NCBI GenBank assembly: GCA_964542585.1
Contig: CAZIUI010000005.1
Coordinates: 75,757 to 139,756, forward strand
Reading direction: 5' to 3'
Origin: CAYYUA01 sp964542585
GTDB taxonomy: Bacteria; Bacteroidota; Bacteroidia; CAILMK01; CAYYUA01
Length of the DNA stretch: 64,000 nucleotides
The number at the start of each line of letters is the position of its first letter. The stretch's first letter is position 1. Positions 1-7,269 of the stretch are shown here, one piece after another. A model generated the notes under the pieces. The model did no database searches and was not told where the DNA came from. It worked only from the letters and a program-made list of their open reading frames with translations. The translations under genes were made by a program, and so were the position numbers.

Positions 1-32
1 CAATAATATAAATCAAAGTTTTACGCCAATCA

Positions 33-641
33 TTAAGCTACAACCTCAATTTTTCCTTTCATAGTAGGATAGTGGCCGGGATAGGTACAGATAAATTCAT
101 AAGTTCCGGCTTTATCAATAGATAGCGTTACGGTAGCCTTTTCACCGGGCTTTAGAACCTTAGTGTTTGCCAGGATATTGCTTTTATCCTCAGGAAGATA
201 GCCGTTGTCCTTGTTTGACATTCCTGCAGTTGCAACATCTCGAGCATTTTCCGGCTTTACCACCACAAAATTGTGCTGCATTGCTTTTGCGGATTCCGGT
301 GCTGTATTTTTCAGCGTAACCTTAACAGTTTGACCCTTTTTGACTTTAATTTTATTGATGTCATACTTCATGTTCTGCATCGTTGTCCCCGGTGTTTTCA
401 CAGTTACGCTAGCCTTATCACTAGCATCGGTAAGGTCCGCCATATTCCTATCACCCTCTGAAGTTTTTTCACCATCACCACTTTTATTATCACCGTCCTT
501 ACTACTGCCCATATCCGGGCGCTGTTGTTCCTCTTGCTGCTTATCATTTGCATTTTGTTGAGATTGGCCTCCGCCCCCACAACTACTCATTATCGTGGTA
601 GTCATAAAAAGGCCAATTAAGGCTACATTGAGCTTTCTCAT
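33..641 (-). CDS. Azurin/plastocyanin-like blue copper lipoprotein
   Basis: This is a periplasmic or surface electron carrier of the cupredoxin family. Residues 1-20 form a lipoprotein signal peptide and Cys21 sits in a lipobox followed by four glycines. A hydrophilic Gln/Asp/Glu/Lys-rich linker (about 25-75) tethers the cupredoxin domain (about 77-202). The type 1 copper ligands are visible as His123 (QHNF), Cys185, His190 and Met194 (CTYPGHYPTM). Related auracyanin/azurin-like lipoproteins are common in Bacteroidota and usually serve as soluble donors or acceptors for quinol oxidoreductases or terminal oxidases; the partner is not visible here. It is transcribed divergently from the cryptochrome gene. 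Family assignment is firm; the redox partner is unknown. Confidence 0.9.
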   Translation of the reverse strand: MRKLNVALIGLFMTTTIMSSCGGGGQSQQNANDKQQEEQQRPDMGSSKDGDNKSGDGEKTSEGDRNMADLTDASDKASVTVKTPGTTMQNMKYDINKIKVKKGQTVKVTLKNTAPESAKAMQHNFVVVKPENARDVATAGMSNKDNGYLPEDKSNILANTKVLKPGEKATVTLSIDKAGTYEFICTYPGHYPTMKGKIEVVA

Positions 642-772
642 TTGACTGTCTTTTTGGTGTAATTTAAATACAACATTTCTAAGAAGGTTGTTTAGCTAAT
701 ACCAAGATTTCCTGAATTACGGTCTAATCGTTTTCCTAAAAACTTTACCTTGAGATTAGCTATACAAAACTA

Positions 773-792
773 AGAACGACTAAAACCGTTCT
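773..792. promoter_or_regulatory. Inverted repeat upstream of the cryptochrome gene
   Basis: The perfect 6-bp dyad AGAACG-N8-CGTTCT lies 36 bases before the cryptochrome start, in the divergent gap with the azurin gene. The spacing would suit a dimeric regulator, but a 6-bp dyad also arises by chance, so this is only a candidate operator. Confidence 0.25.
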
Positions 793-827
793 ATTGGTTT
801 AAATTATCATAAACTAAAAATCATTGC

Positions 828-2240
828 ATGGGTATCGGATTGGTATGGTTCAGACAGGAATTGCGCTTGCATGATAACCCTGTACTCAATGAAGCAATTA
901 AGCATCATGATGCTGTTTTACCCTTATTCGTGTTTGAAAAGGAATATTGGCAAGAAGATAAGTTTGGGCATCAGCGAACCGGCCCCTTCAGAACCCGTTT
1001 TTTAAAAGAAGCTGTCGCTGACCTTCGTAAGAGTCTTCAAGAGGTCGGTAGTAATTTGATTATTAAGTATGGTAAAGTTGAGGAGGTTATTAAACAGCTT
1101 GCAAAAGATTACGAGATAGAAGCTGTTTACAGTAGTCAAGAAGTGGCAACCCGGGAAGTTCGCTCGGAAGAGCGTGTTTCAGCAAACTTAAATGTGCCGT
1201 ATCATAAAATCTGGCATGCTACCCTGTTTCACCCGGATGATGTCCCTTTTAAGCCCGAGGAAACACCAGATGTTTACACCAACTTCCGTAAAAAATGTGA
1301 AAGGTATGGTACGGTACAGCTCCCGTTGCCTTCGCCCTCTAACATCCCCACTCCCGAAATCGATGATGTAGGGGTATTACCGACCTTGGAAGAGCTTGGA
1401 AGCTATGATTTTGAGGATGATGAACGAGCAGTATTGTATTTTGAAGGTGGTGAAACACCTGCTTTAGAACGTCTTGATCATTATTTTTGGAACACTCACA
1501 ATCTGGCCCGCTACAAGCAAACCCGCAACGGCCTAATAGGGGCTGATTACAGCTCAAAGTTCTCAGCATGGCTAAACTTAGGTTGTTTGTCGCCGCGCTT
1601 TATTCATAAGCAGGTACAGGATTTTGAGCATGAGGTAACAAAAAATAAAAGTACCTACTGGCTCATTTTTGAACTTATATGGCGTGATTTTTTCCGATTT
1701 TTGACAGTAAGATACCAAGCTAAGTTGTTCTACCTTACAGGCCTTTGGGATGTAGAAAAAACCTGGTACGATCACCCTGAACATTTTGTGGCCTGGAAAA
1801 AAGGAATGACCGGTGTTCCCTTTATAGATGCAAACATGAGAGAAATATATTACACCGGCTATATGAGTAACCGCGGCAGACAAAATGTTGCTTCTTTTCT
1901 AGCCAAGGATCTGCAGATCGATTGGCGCAAAGGCGCTAGCTGGTTTGAGTCCTTATTAGTAGATTATGATGTTCACAGCAATTGGGGAAATTGGAATTAC
2001 AATTCCGGAGTGGGGTCAGATCCACGGGAAGATCGCCAATTTAATGTTGTGCTACAAGCAAAAAAATATGATAAGCAAGCCGAGTACGTTCGGCTATGGT
2101 TACCTGAGCTTGAACATTTAAGTGCTGAAGAAATCTTGAATTGGCCAATGCTTGAGAAGGCTAAAAGACAAGATAAGGCACCCGATTATCCTGATCCTGT
2201 TTTTATCAATAAAAAATGGTATTACCCAAACAAATCTTAA
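828..2240 (+). CDS. cry: DASH-family cryptochrome
   Basis: This is a flavoprotein of the photolyase/cryptochrome superfamily, DASH subclass, which typically repairs cyclobutane dimers in single-stranded DNA or acts as a blue-light sensor. The N-terminal photolyase alpha/beta domain (about 1-135, starting IGLVWFRQELRLHDNP) is followed by the FAD-binding helical domain. FAD-site signatures include TRNGLIGADYSSKFSAWL, NRGRQNVASFL and NWGNWNYNSGVGSDPRE, the last being close to the DASH consensus. Its 470 residues match the family length. It is followed by two tiny ORFs and an Fnr-type regulator on the same strand. No cofactor-biosynthesis gene for an antenna chromophore is nearby. Function is assigned by family; light signalling versus repair cannot be separated from sequence. 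Confidence 0.93.
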   Translation: MGIGLVWFRQELRLHDNPVLNEAIKHHDAVLPLFVFEKEYWQEDKFGHQRTGPFRTRFLKEAVADLRKSLQEVGSNLIIKYGKVEEVIKQLAKDYEIEAVYSSQEVATREVRSEERVSANLNVPYHKIWHATLFHPDDVPFKPEETPDVYTNFRKKCERYGTVQLPLPSPSNIPTPEIDDVGVLPTLEELGSYDFEDDERAVLYFEGGETPALERLDHYFWNTHNLARYKQTRNGLIGADYSSKFSAWLNLGCLSPRFIHKQVQDFEHEVTKNKSTYWLIFELIWRDFFRFLTVRYQAKLFYLTGLWDVEKTWYDHPEHFVAWKKGMTGVPFIDANMREIYYTGYMSNRGRQNVASFLAKDLQIDWRKGASWFESLLVDYDVHSNWGNWNYNSGVGSDPREDRQFNVVLQAKKYDKQAEYVRLWLPELEHLSAEEILNWPMLEKAKRQDKAPDYPDPVFINKKWYYPNKS

Positions 2241-2252
2241 AATTGCTTTAAA

Positions 2253-2417
2253 ATGAAAACGTCAGATTATTTTATCCTATCAGCCGCTTTTATCTCATTT
2301 CTGCTTTCAGTATCCACATGGTTTTTTCTGGACAAACAAGCTGGTATTTTTATCGGGATATGGGTACCCTCTATCCTCGCCCTGGGAGGCTACTTCAAGA
2401 TTATTACTAAACAATAA
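2253..2417 (+). CDS. Small membrane protein, 54 aa, unknown
   Basis: The ORF starts with ATG 12 bases after the cryptochrome stop and encodes 54 residues with two hydrophobic segments (about 7-25 and 32-46) separated by a short charged loop (DKQ). This is the pattern of a two-helix inner-membrane hairpin. It carries no recognisable domain. The tight spacing to the cryptochrome and the following 39-codon ORF suggests co-transcription. Coding status is supported by the clean hydrophobic pattern and the neighbour spacing, not by homology I can name. Confidence 0.55.
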   Translation: MKTSDYFILSAAFISFLLSVSTWFFLDKQAGIFIGIWVPSILALGGYFKIITKQ

Positions 2418-2428
2418 AAAAGTGCTAT

Positions 2429-2548
2429 ATGGGCGGTTTTAACTTTGATCTTTTAATTTTTGTTGTGGGCTTGTTTGTAACGATTCTTGCCATAGTGGGA
2501 ATTTATTTCACTAAGCGCGAGTTTGAACGTGATAACCCTGATTCCTGA
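2429..2548 (+). CDS. Small membrane protein, 39 aa, unknown
   Basis: This ORF begins 11 bases after the previous tiny gene and encodes 39 residues: a single transmembrane helix (about 8-27, LLIFVVGLFVTILAIVGIYF) followed by a charged tail (TKREFERDNPDS). The architecture resembles small single-helix accessory subunits of transporters or oxidases, but no such partner is encoded in the window. It lies 142 bases upstream of the Crp/Fnr gene. No function is assigned. Confidence 0.5.
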   Translation: MGGFNFDLLIFVVGLFVTILAIVGIYFTKREFERDNPDS

Positions 2549-2690
2549 TATTTTCAATGAGTGCTTAAAGTAATCCGTTTAAAATGCTTAAGGGCTCACT
2601 TGAATTGAGAAACTCTTAGGTAGGGCGGTAAGAACGATCTTAAGTTGCTAATTTTTTGGTTTTAATAGACGCCTGAAACCTTGGTTATAT

Positions 2691-3392
2691 ATGACTGTAT
2701 TAACAACCCAACAATGTTGTCATAATTGCAACGTTGGCAAGCACGCTATTTTTGGGATTTTAAGCGCTGAAGAACAAGAGCAGCTTAATGCTGAAAAGGT
2801 CCCGGAAGTTTACAGCAGGGGCGATGTGGTATTTGAAGAGGGACATTATCCAAAAGGATTGTTTTGCATAAGCCAAGGAAAGGTTAAGGTTACCAAAGTA
2901 GGTGATGAAGGCCGTGACCAGATTGTGCGGATCGATAAGAGCGGAGAGGTACTAGGGTACCGCTCATTATTTGGCAAAGAACCCTACAGGGCTACGGGTA
3001 CTGCCCTGGAGCAATCCGTTATCTGCTTTATACCATCCACAGTGATATTTGACTTCATGCGAAGCAACAGCGACTTAGCTTTTCGAATGATGGAAATAAT
3101 GGCGCAGGATCTGAAAGCAGCTGAGGAGCGTCTTACGCATTTTACCCAAAAACCTGTGAAGGGACGTTTGGCTCAAACACTGCTTTCTTTGATGGAGACT
3201 TATGGCCAAACTGATGAGGGGTATCTCGACATTAATTTTACCCGCCAGGAATGGGCTAACCTGATGGGTACCACCACGGAAACAGCAATCAGAACCCTTT
3301 CAGATTTGAATAAGGAAGGAATGATTAGCCTTGAAGGCAAAAAAATAAGATTGTTAAAGCCAGCTCAACTCTACGAAATGGCTGAAGTATAG
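2691..3392 (+). CDS. Crp/Fnr-family transcriptional regulator
   Basis: This is a 233-residue one-component regulator. A cyclic-nucleotide-binding-type beta-roll (about 20-140, with GLFCISQGKVKVTK) is joined by the long dimerisation helix to a C-terminal winged helix (about 150-228). The recognition helix reads TTTETAIRTLSDLNKEGMI, with the Glu-x3-Arg pattern of the family. The N terminus holds a Cys cluster (Cys9, Cys10, Cys13 in QQCCHNCN), as in many Bacteroidota Fnr-like proteins. Only these closely spaced cysteines are clustered, and I do not infer an Fe-S cluster from them. Such regulators usually control respiration, oxidative stress or photolyase-type genes; the target is not shown here. 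Confidence 0.9.
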   Translation: MTVLTTQQCCHNCNVGKHAIFGILSAEEQEQLNAEKVPEVYSRGDVVFEEGHYPKGLFCISQGKVKVTKVGDEGRDQIVRIDKSGEVLGYRSLFGKEPYRATGTALEQSVICFIPSTVIFDFMRSNSDLAFRMMEIMAQDLKAAEERLTHFTQKPVKGRLAQTLLSLMETYGQTDEGYLDINFTRQEWANLMGTTTETAIRTLSDLNKEGMISLEGKKIRLLKPAQLYEMAEV

Positions 3393-3430
3393 CTTGCAAT
3401 TATGAATAACCTCGTTACCAGCATTTCAAC

Positions 3431-4450
3431 CTAGCGGCTAGCACTGTACATAGATTCTTCCCGAATGACGGTCAATACAGTCTCCCCAACAGCCTTTAAG
3501 GTTTTACGGGAAATCAAGCTGAGGTCATCATCATGAGTATGCCAGTAATCACCAAAGCCATTAGGCCTGCGATGGTTGTAATCTATGATGTTAGCCATGG
3601 GAATGCCGGCTTTCCGGGTCACATTCACATGATCATCCATCACCGGACGGGTTTTGGTATAAGAAAATAAACTTCCGTGACCTAATTGATGTGCAACACT
3701 CCATATTTTATCGACCACGCGAGGAGCTTGTTTTAACGAATAACCTTCCCTTAAAAAAGTGGCATTCTTAGCCCCTACCATATCCAGGAGTATACCGTAA
3801 TCGGCCCAGTATTTATCCTCCTTTATTCGCTTAGCCCAGTAAGCTGATCCCAAGCAAAACTTATTGTCCTTGCCCCGTTTTTGTTGAGCCTCAGGTGCTC
3901 CGTAGTCTTCAGCATCAAACAAAATGATGTTAATCCCTACATCAGGATTATTTTCATGTAATTGCCTAGCGACTTCTAGCAGTACAGCAGTTCCACTGCC
4001 TCCGTCATTGGCACCGGGAATAGGCTCTTGAGTTCGTGTTGTATCCCGATCTGCGAAAGGCCGCGTGTCCCAATGAGCTCCTAACAGAAGTTGTTTATCA
4101 GCATCCGGGTTGAAAGACGCCCTTATGTTTTTGATAAATAAGGTCTTGCCATTATAGGCTTCAACCTCACCTTTTTGTACTCGGACGGTGTCCGCATAAT
4201 TCCTTAACTTCTGGGTAAGCCACCGGGCAGCTTGCTTATGGCCTGGGGTGTTAGGCACGCGTGGACCAAAACTTAGCTGCTTTTTAACGTACTGATAAGC
4301 GGAATCTGCGCTAAAAGAAACCTCTGGTAGCTTTTTATCAGACTCTTCCTTACTGCCTCTACTATTACCACTATTATTCTTGTCATTCGAAGTCCCGCAG
4401 CCTGCGAGTAAAAAAACGATCCCAACTATTGTAAAAGCACTGCGGATCAT
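3431..4450 (-). CDS. M28-family peptidase / glutaminyl cyclase-like lipoprotein
   Basis: This is a secreted zinc hydrolase of the M28 aminopeptidase/glutaminyl-peptide cyclotransferase group. Cys18 follows a lipobox (FLLAGC), so the protein is probably a lipoprotein. Zinc-site motifs appear in order: GAHWDTRPFAD, PGANDGGSGTAVLLEVAR, the acidic LFDAEDYG, LLDMVGA and a C-terminal His in YWHTHDDD. The WHTHDD ending and the LGSAYWAKR segment favour glutaminyl cyclase-like enzymes over broad aminopeptidases. The start ATG overlaps the hemL stop by four bases (ATGA), so the gene is the last one in the tetrapyrrole operon. A functional link to heme synthesis is not obvious. Confidence 0.85.
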   Translation of the reverse strand: MIRSAFTIVGIVFLLAGCGTSNDKNNSGNSRGSKEESDKKLPEVSFSADSAYQYVKKQLSFGPRVPNTPGHKQAARWLTQKLRNYADTVRVQKGEVEAYNGKTLFIKNIRASFNPDADKQLLLGAHWDTRPFADRDTTRTQEPIPGANDGGSGTAVLLEVARQLHENNPDVGINIILFDAEDYGAPEAQQKRGKDNKFCLGSAYWAKRIKEDKYWADYGILLDMVGAKNATFLREGYSLKQAPRVVDKIWSVAHQLGHGSLFSYTKTRPVMDDHVNVTRKAGIPMANIIDYNHRRPNGFGDYWHTHDDDLSLISRKTLKAVGETVLTVIREESMYSASR

Positions 4451-5754
4451 GAGTTAACCATTTGAGCGCTAAGCTTTTGAAAGGCTTTTTGGCTGGCTTC
4501 AAGCGTGTGGTCAATATGGCTTGATAGAAGTTTGCTGGATAAAAACCAAGCTTCAAATTGGGATGGAGGAATCCAAATGCCCTCATCAATCAAGGACCAG
4601 AAATAATCCTTGAAATGATCAATATTACTGCGCTTAACCTCATCAAAATTCCGTGGCGGATTTTCCTGGAAGTAAGCACAAAGCATGGAACCGAATTGAT
4701 TCACTTGCAGGGGAACCCCTGTTTCAAGGCCCAATTTCTCCAATCCATCCCTGAGCTCACTGGTTATCTTGTGAAGATGATTGTAAATTTCAGGATAATC
4801 TCGTAGGGTTTTCAGCGTATGATATCCGCCAGTCATCGCCAATGGATTACCGGAAAGGGTACCACCCTGGTAGACTGGTCCTTCCGGGGAAATCATTTGC
4901 ATGACCTCTTTACTGCCGCCAAATGCCCCAACAGGTAAGCCGCCTCCAATAATTTTTCCAAGCATGGTAAGGTCTGGCTGCACCTCGTATGCATCCTGCG
5001 CTCCTCCAAAATGGTAGCGAAAACCCGTCATGACCTCGTCAAATAAAAGTAGGGCATTGTACTCCTTTGTTATTTGACGAAGGCTTTCCAGAAAGCCTTC
5101 ATCCGGCTTCATCACACCCATATTTCCCGTAACAGGTTCAATAGCGACAGCCGCTATTTCATCTGGATATTGCTGGAAGAGCTCCCTAACTGTTTCGGCA
5201 TCATTGTAAGGTACCACAAACGTGTCCTGGGTGTACGTCTCCGGAATACCCTGGCTCCCGGGTAAACCCTGCGTAGCTACTCCGGAACCTGCCTGCGCAA
5301 GGAGGGCATCTACGTGACCGTGATAACAACCGGCAAACTTGATCACTTTATTCCGCCCAGTGTAAGCCCTGGCTAATCTCAGGGCACTAAGGGCGGCTTC
5401 TGTTCCGGAGTTTACAAAGCGTGTCATCTCAATAGAAGGAAAAGCCTCGCTAACCAATTCGGCCAGCTTGATCTCTAACTCAGTAGATGCACCAAAAGTC
5501 GTTCCCCTGGCTACAGCATCTTGAATGTTCGGGCCCACTTCTGGCGGATTGTGGCCTAAAATTAAAGGGCCGAAAGAACCCACATAGTCCAAATAAGGGT
5601 TATCATCTTCATCATAAATGTAGGGGCCTTGTCCTTCCTTCATGAAAAGCGGATTACCACCAACAGCGTTGAAAGCACGAGCTCCGCTGTTGACTCCTCC
5701 GACTAACTTTCCTTTCGCCTTTTCGTATAGCTCTTGGGAGCGGTTAAAGGTCAT
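4447..5754 (-). CDS. hemL: Glutamate-1-semialdehyde 2,1-aminomutase
   Basis: HemL converts glutamate-1-semialdehyde to 5-aminolevulinate, the second step of the C5 pathway started by HemA. The 435 residues cover the full class III aminotransferase fold. Visible signatures are GGVNSGARAF at the N terminus, FAGCYHGHVDALLAQAG, LLFDEVMTGFR and the PLP lysine region MLGKIIGGGLPVGAFGG. It is preceded by hemQ with a 15-base gap and overlaps the following peptidase by four bases. The presence of both HemA and HemL shows that this organism makes ALA from glutamyl-tRNA rather than from glycine and succinyl-CoA. Confidence 0.97.
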   Translation of the reverse strand: MTFNRSQELYEKAKGKLVGGVNSGARAFNAVGGNPLFMKEGQGPYIYDEDDNPYLDYVGSFGPLILGHNPPEVGPNIQDAVARGTTFGASTELEIKLAELVSEAFPSIEMTRFVNSGTEAALSALRLARAYTGRNKVIKFAGCYHGHVDALLAQAGSGVATQGLPGSQGIPETYTQDTFVVPYNDAETVRELFQQYPDEIAAVAIEPVTGNMGVMKPDEGFLESLRQITKEYNALLLFDEVMTGFRYHFGGAQDAYEVQPDLTMLGKIIGGGLPVGAFGGSKEVMQMISPEGPVYQGGTLSGNPLAMTGGYHTLKTLRDYPEIYNHLHKITSELRDGLEKLGLETGVPLQVNQFGSMLCAYFQENPPRNFDEVKRSNIDHFKDYFWSLIDEGIWIPPSQFEAWFLSSKLLSSHIDHTLEASQKAFQKLSAQMVNS

Positions 5755-5769
5755 ATGCTTTTTTTTTGC

Positions 5770-6456
5770 TTAACTGAAGATCTCAGCAAGTTTATCCGGC
5801 TGCCGATGAATTCCTGTTATGATAGGGGTGTCCCGTTCCGTATAGTACCTGGCTTCGGTCATTCTTAAATCGTACACCAAGTCAGAAAAATGAGAAAGGT
5901 TTTCCGTTTCATAAGAGACCACGAATTCCTGGTCTTGAAGACCAAAAGAATAAACCAATAGCTGCATGATCTCGGGATACTGCTTCCCGGTCTTAATATG
6001 CCCCTGCATGTATTCCCAGCGGGTTTCAGCACTTTCAAGGTACCAGGAGATGGTTTTGGTAAAAGGGTAAACTACAAAGTAAGAAGTACGGGCACTGTCA
6101 TCGTACGGATCAATCTCTTGCGGGTTCCGCTTTGCATTGGTGTAATTGGAAGGCTTGGTAAAGCCCCAAAGGTTATAGGAGGGGTCAATGTACTTACGGA
6201 AAATATTCAGCGCTCTGCCAAACTCATCAAAAAACAAGTCCGGAACATTATTTTCCTCCGCATCTTTACTGGCCCAAACCATGATATCATACTCTTCCCG
6301 GGAAGGAAATACTTGATAAAAATTGACATTATCAGTGGCTTTCTTTAAATGCTCTGCCCAGTTGTGAAGGGTTTGCTTTCGCTCTAGCTCATCCAGTGAC
6401 CAGAATTCTTTATTGAGTTTGAATAGCTGATAGTGGGTTAATATGCGCTTTTCCAT
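5770..6456 (-). CDS. hemQ: HemQ-like heme enzyme of the chlorite dismutase family
   Basis: The protein belongs to the chlorite dismutase superfamily and most resembles HemQ, the coproheme decarboxylase that ends the coproporphyrin-dependent heme route. The proximal heme ligand candidate is His153 in YMQGHIKTGKQY. The segment VVYPFTKTISWY matches the HemQ region carrying the catalytic tyrosine (probably Tyr130), and the C-terminal YTERDTPIITGI is characteristic of the family. At 228 residues it is single-domain length. It lies between hemD and hemL, which supports a heme role and argues against chlorite detoxification. Whether coproheme is the true substrate depends on which hemG/hemY/hemH genes exist elsewhere. 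Confidence 0.85.
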   Translation of the reverse strand: MEKRILTHYQLFKLNKEFWSLDELERKQTLHNWAEHLKKATDNVNFYQVFPSREEYDIMVWASKDAEENNVPDLFFDEFGRALNIFRKYIDPSYNLWGFTKPSNYTNAKRNPQEIDPYDDSARTSYFVVYPFTKTISWYLESAETRWEYMQGHIKTGKQYPEIMQLLVYSFGLQDQEFVVSYETENLSHFSDLVYDLRMTEARYYTERDTPIITGIHRQPDKLAEIFS

Positions 6457-6493
6457 GATGTTAAAACTTTCTAAAGATTTACAATTACAAAGA

Positions 6494-7252
6494 TCATAAA
6501 CGTTGACCTAAAGCATCGAGTAAGGAATCGGTGCCTGATTGCTCTGGTACTAAATGCGCTTGCAGGCCCCATTGTTTGACTTGGTTACCTGAAGTCTCTC
6601 CTATACATGCAATTACAGTGCTAGGCTCCGGCCAGATCTTATATTTATGGCAATGGTGAAAAAACGCATTTACCGTAGAGGGGCTGGTCAAAAGTATGGC
6701 ATCCAAGCGGCTGGACAAGGTACTTGCAAAAGTCTCCTTGGTGTATGTTACAGGTTGATTTTGATAAACGATCAGCTTATGAACTTTAACTCCTCGCTCC
6801 TCCAAAGCCTCCGGTAATGCCTTTCGCGCTTGGTCTCCGCAGGGGAATAAGATCGGCAGATCACTCGGTAAGGGTAATTGTTGACCAAGGCTTTTACCGT
6901 TGGCTGTTTCAGGTTTAAAATTGACTGAGAGTCCTTCTCCCTCAGCTTTTTGAGCTGTTTTATTACCTAAAGCAGCTATTTGAGGCCTTTGGTCGGCTGT
7001 TAAATGATAATAGCTATAGCGGAAATTGCTTAAAAAGCCTTTAACCCCATTGACGCTGCTGAATACAATCCATTGGAAATGAGAAAACGGTTCTAAAGAC
7101 CGCTGCTCAGCAAGAGAAGGCGATCGGTTATTAATTCGGATTATCGGCATAGGAACAGGGATTCCGCCCCTATTTTCTATTTCCCGCTTGGTGGGTTCAG
7201 CTTGCGCCTCAGGCCTTGTTATTAAGATCCGTTTATTTGAAAGGGGTGCCAT
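6494..7252 (-). CDS. hemD: Uroporphyrinogen-III synthase
   Basis: HemD cyclises hydroxymethylbilane to uroporphyrinogen III. The 252-residue protein shows the typical weakly conserved two-domain pattern: RILITRPEAQAEP at the N terminus, IVFSSVNGVKGFL near residue 70, and the diagnostic LLTSPSTVNAFF (about 190-202), then ACIGETSGNQVKQWG. The gene begins 17 bases after the hemA-hemC fusion stop and continues into hemQ after 37 bases, so the bilane product and its cyclase are made from one transcript. Sequence conservation in this family is low, but the motifs and context make the call secure. Confidence 0.93.
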   Translation of the reverse strand: MAPLSNKRILITRPEAQAEPTKREIENRGGIPVPMPIIRINNRSPSLAEQRSLEPFSHFQWIVFSSVNGVKGFLSNFRYSYYHLTADQRPQIAALGNKTAQKAEGEGLSVNFKPETANGKSLGQQLPLPSDLPILFPCGDQARKALPEALEERGVKVHKLIVYQNQPVTYTKETFASTLSSRLDAILLTSPSTVNAFFHHCHKYKIWPEPSTVIACIGETSGNQVKQWGLQAHLVPEQSGTDSLLDALGQRL

Positions 7253-7269
7253 AATCCGACTGCGGCCGT

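Noticed and set aside
2691..3392. Possible oxygen-sensing Fe-S cluster in the Crp/Fnr protein
   Set aside because: Only Cys9, Cys10 and Cys13 are close together. The spacing of E. coli FNR ligands is not reproduced, so a cluster is not supported.
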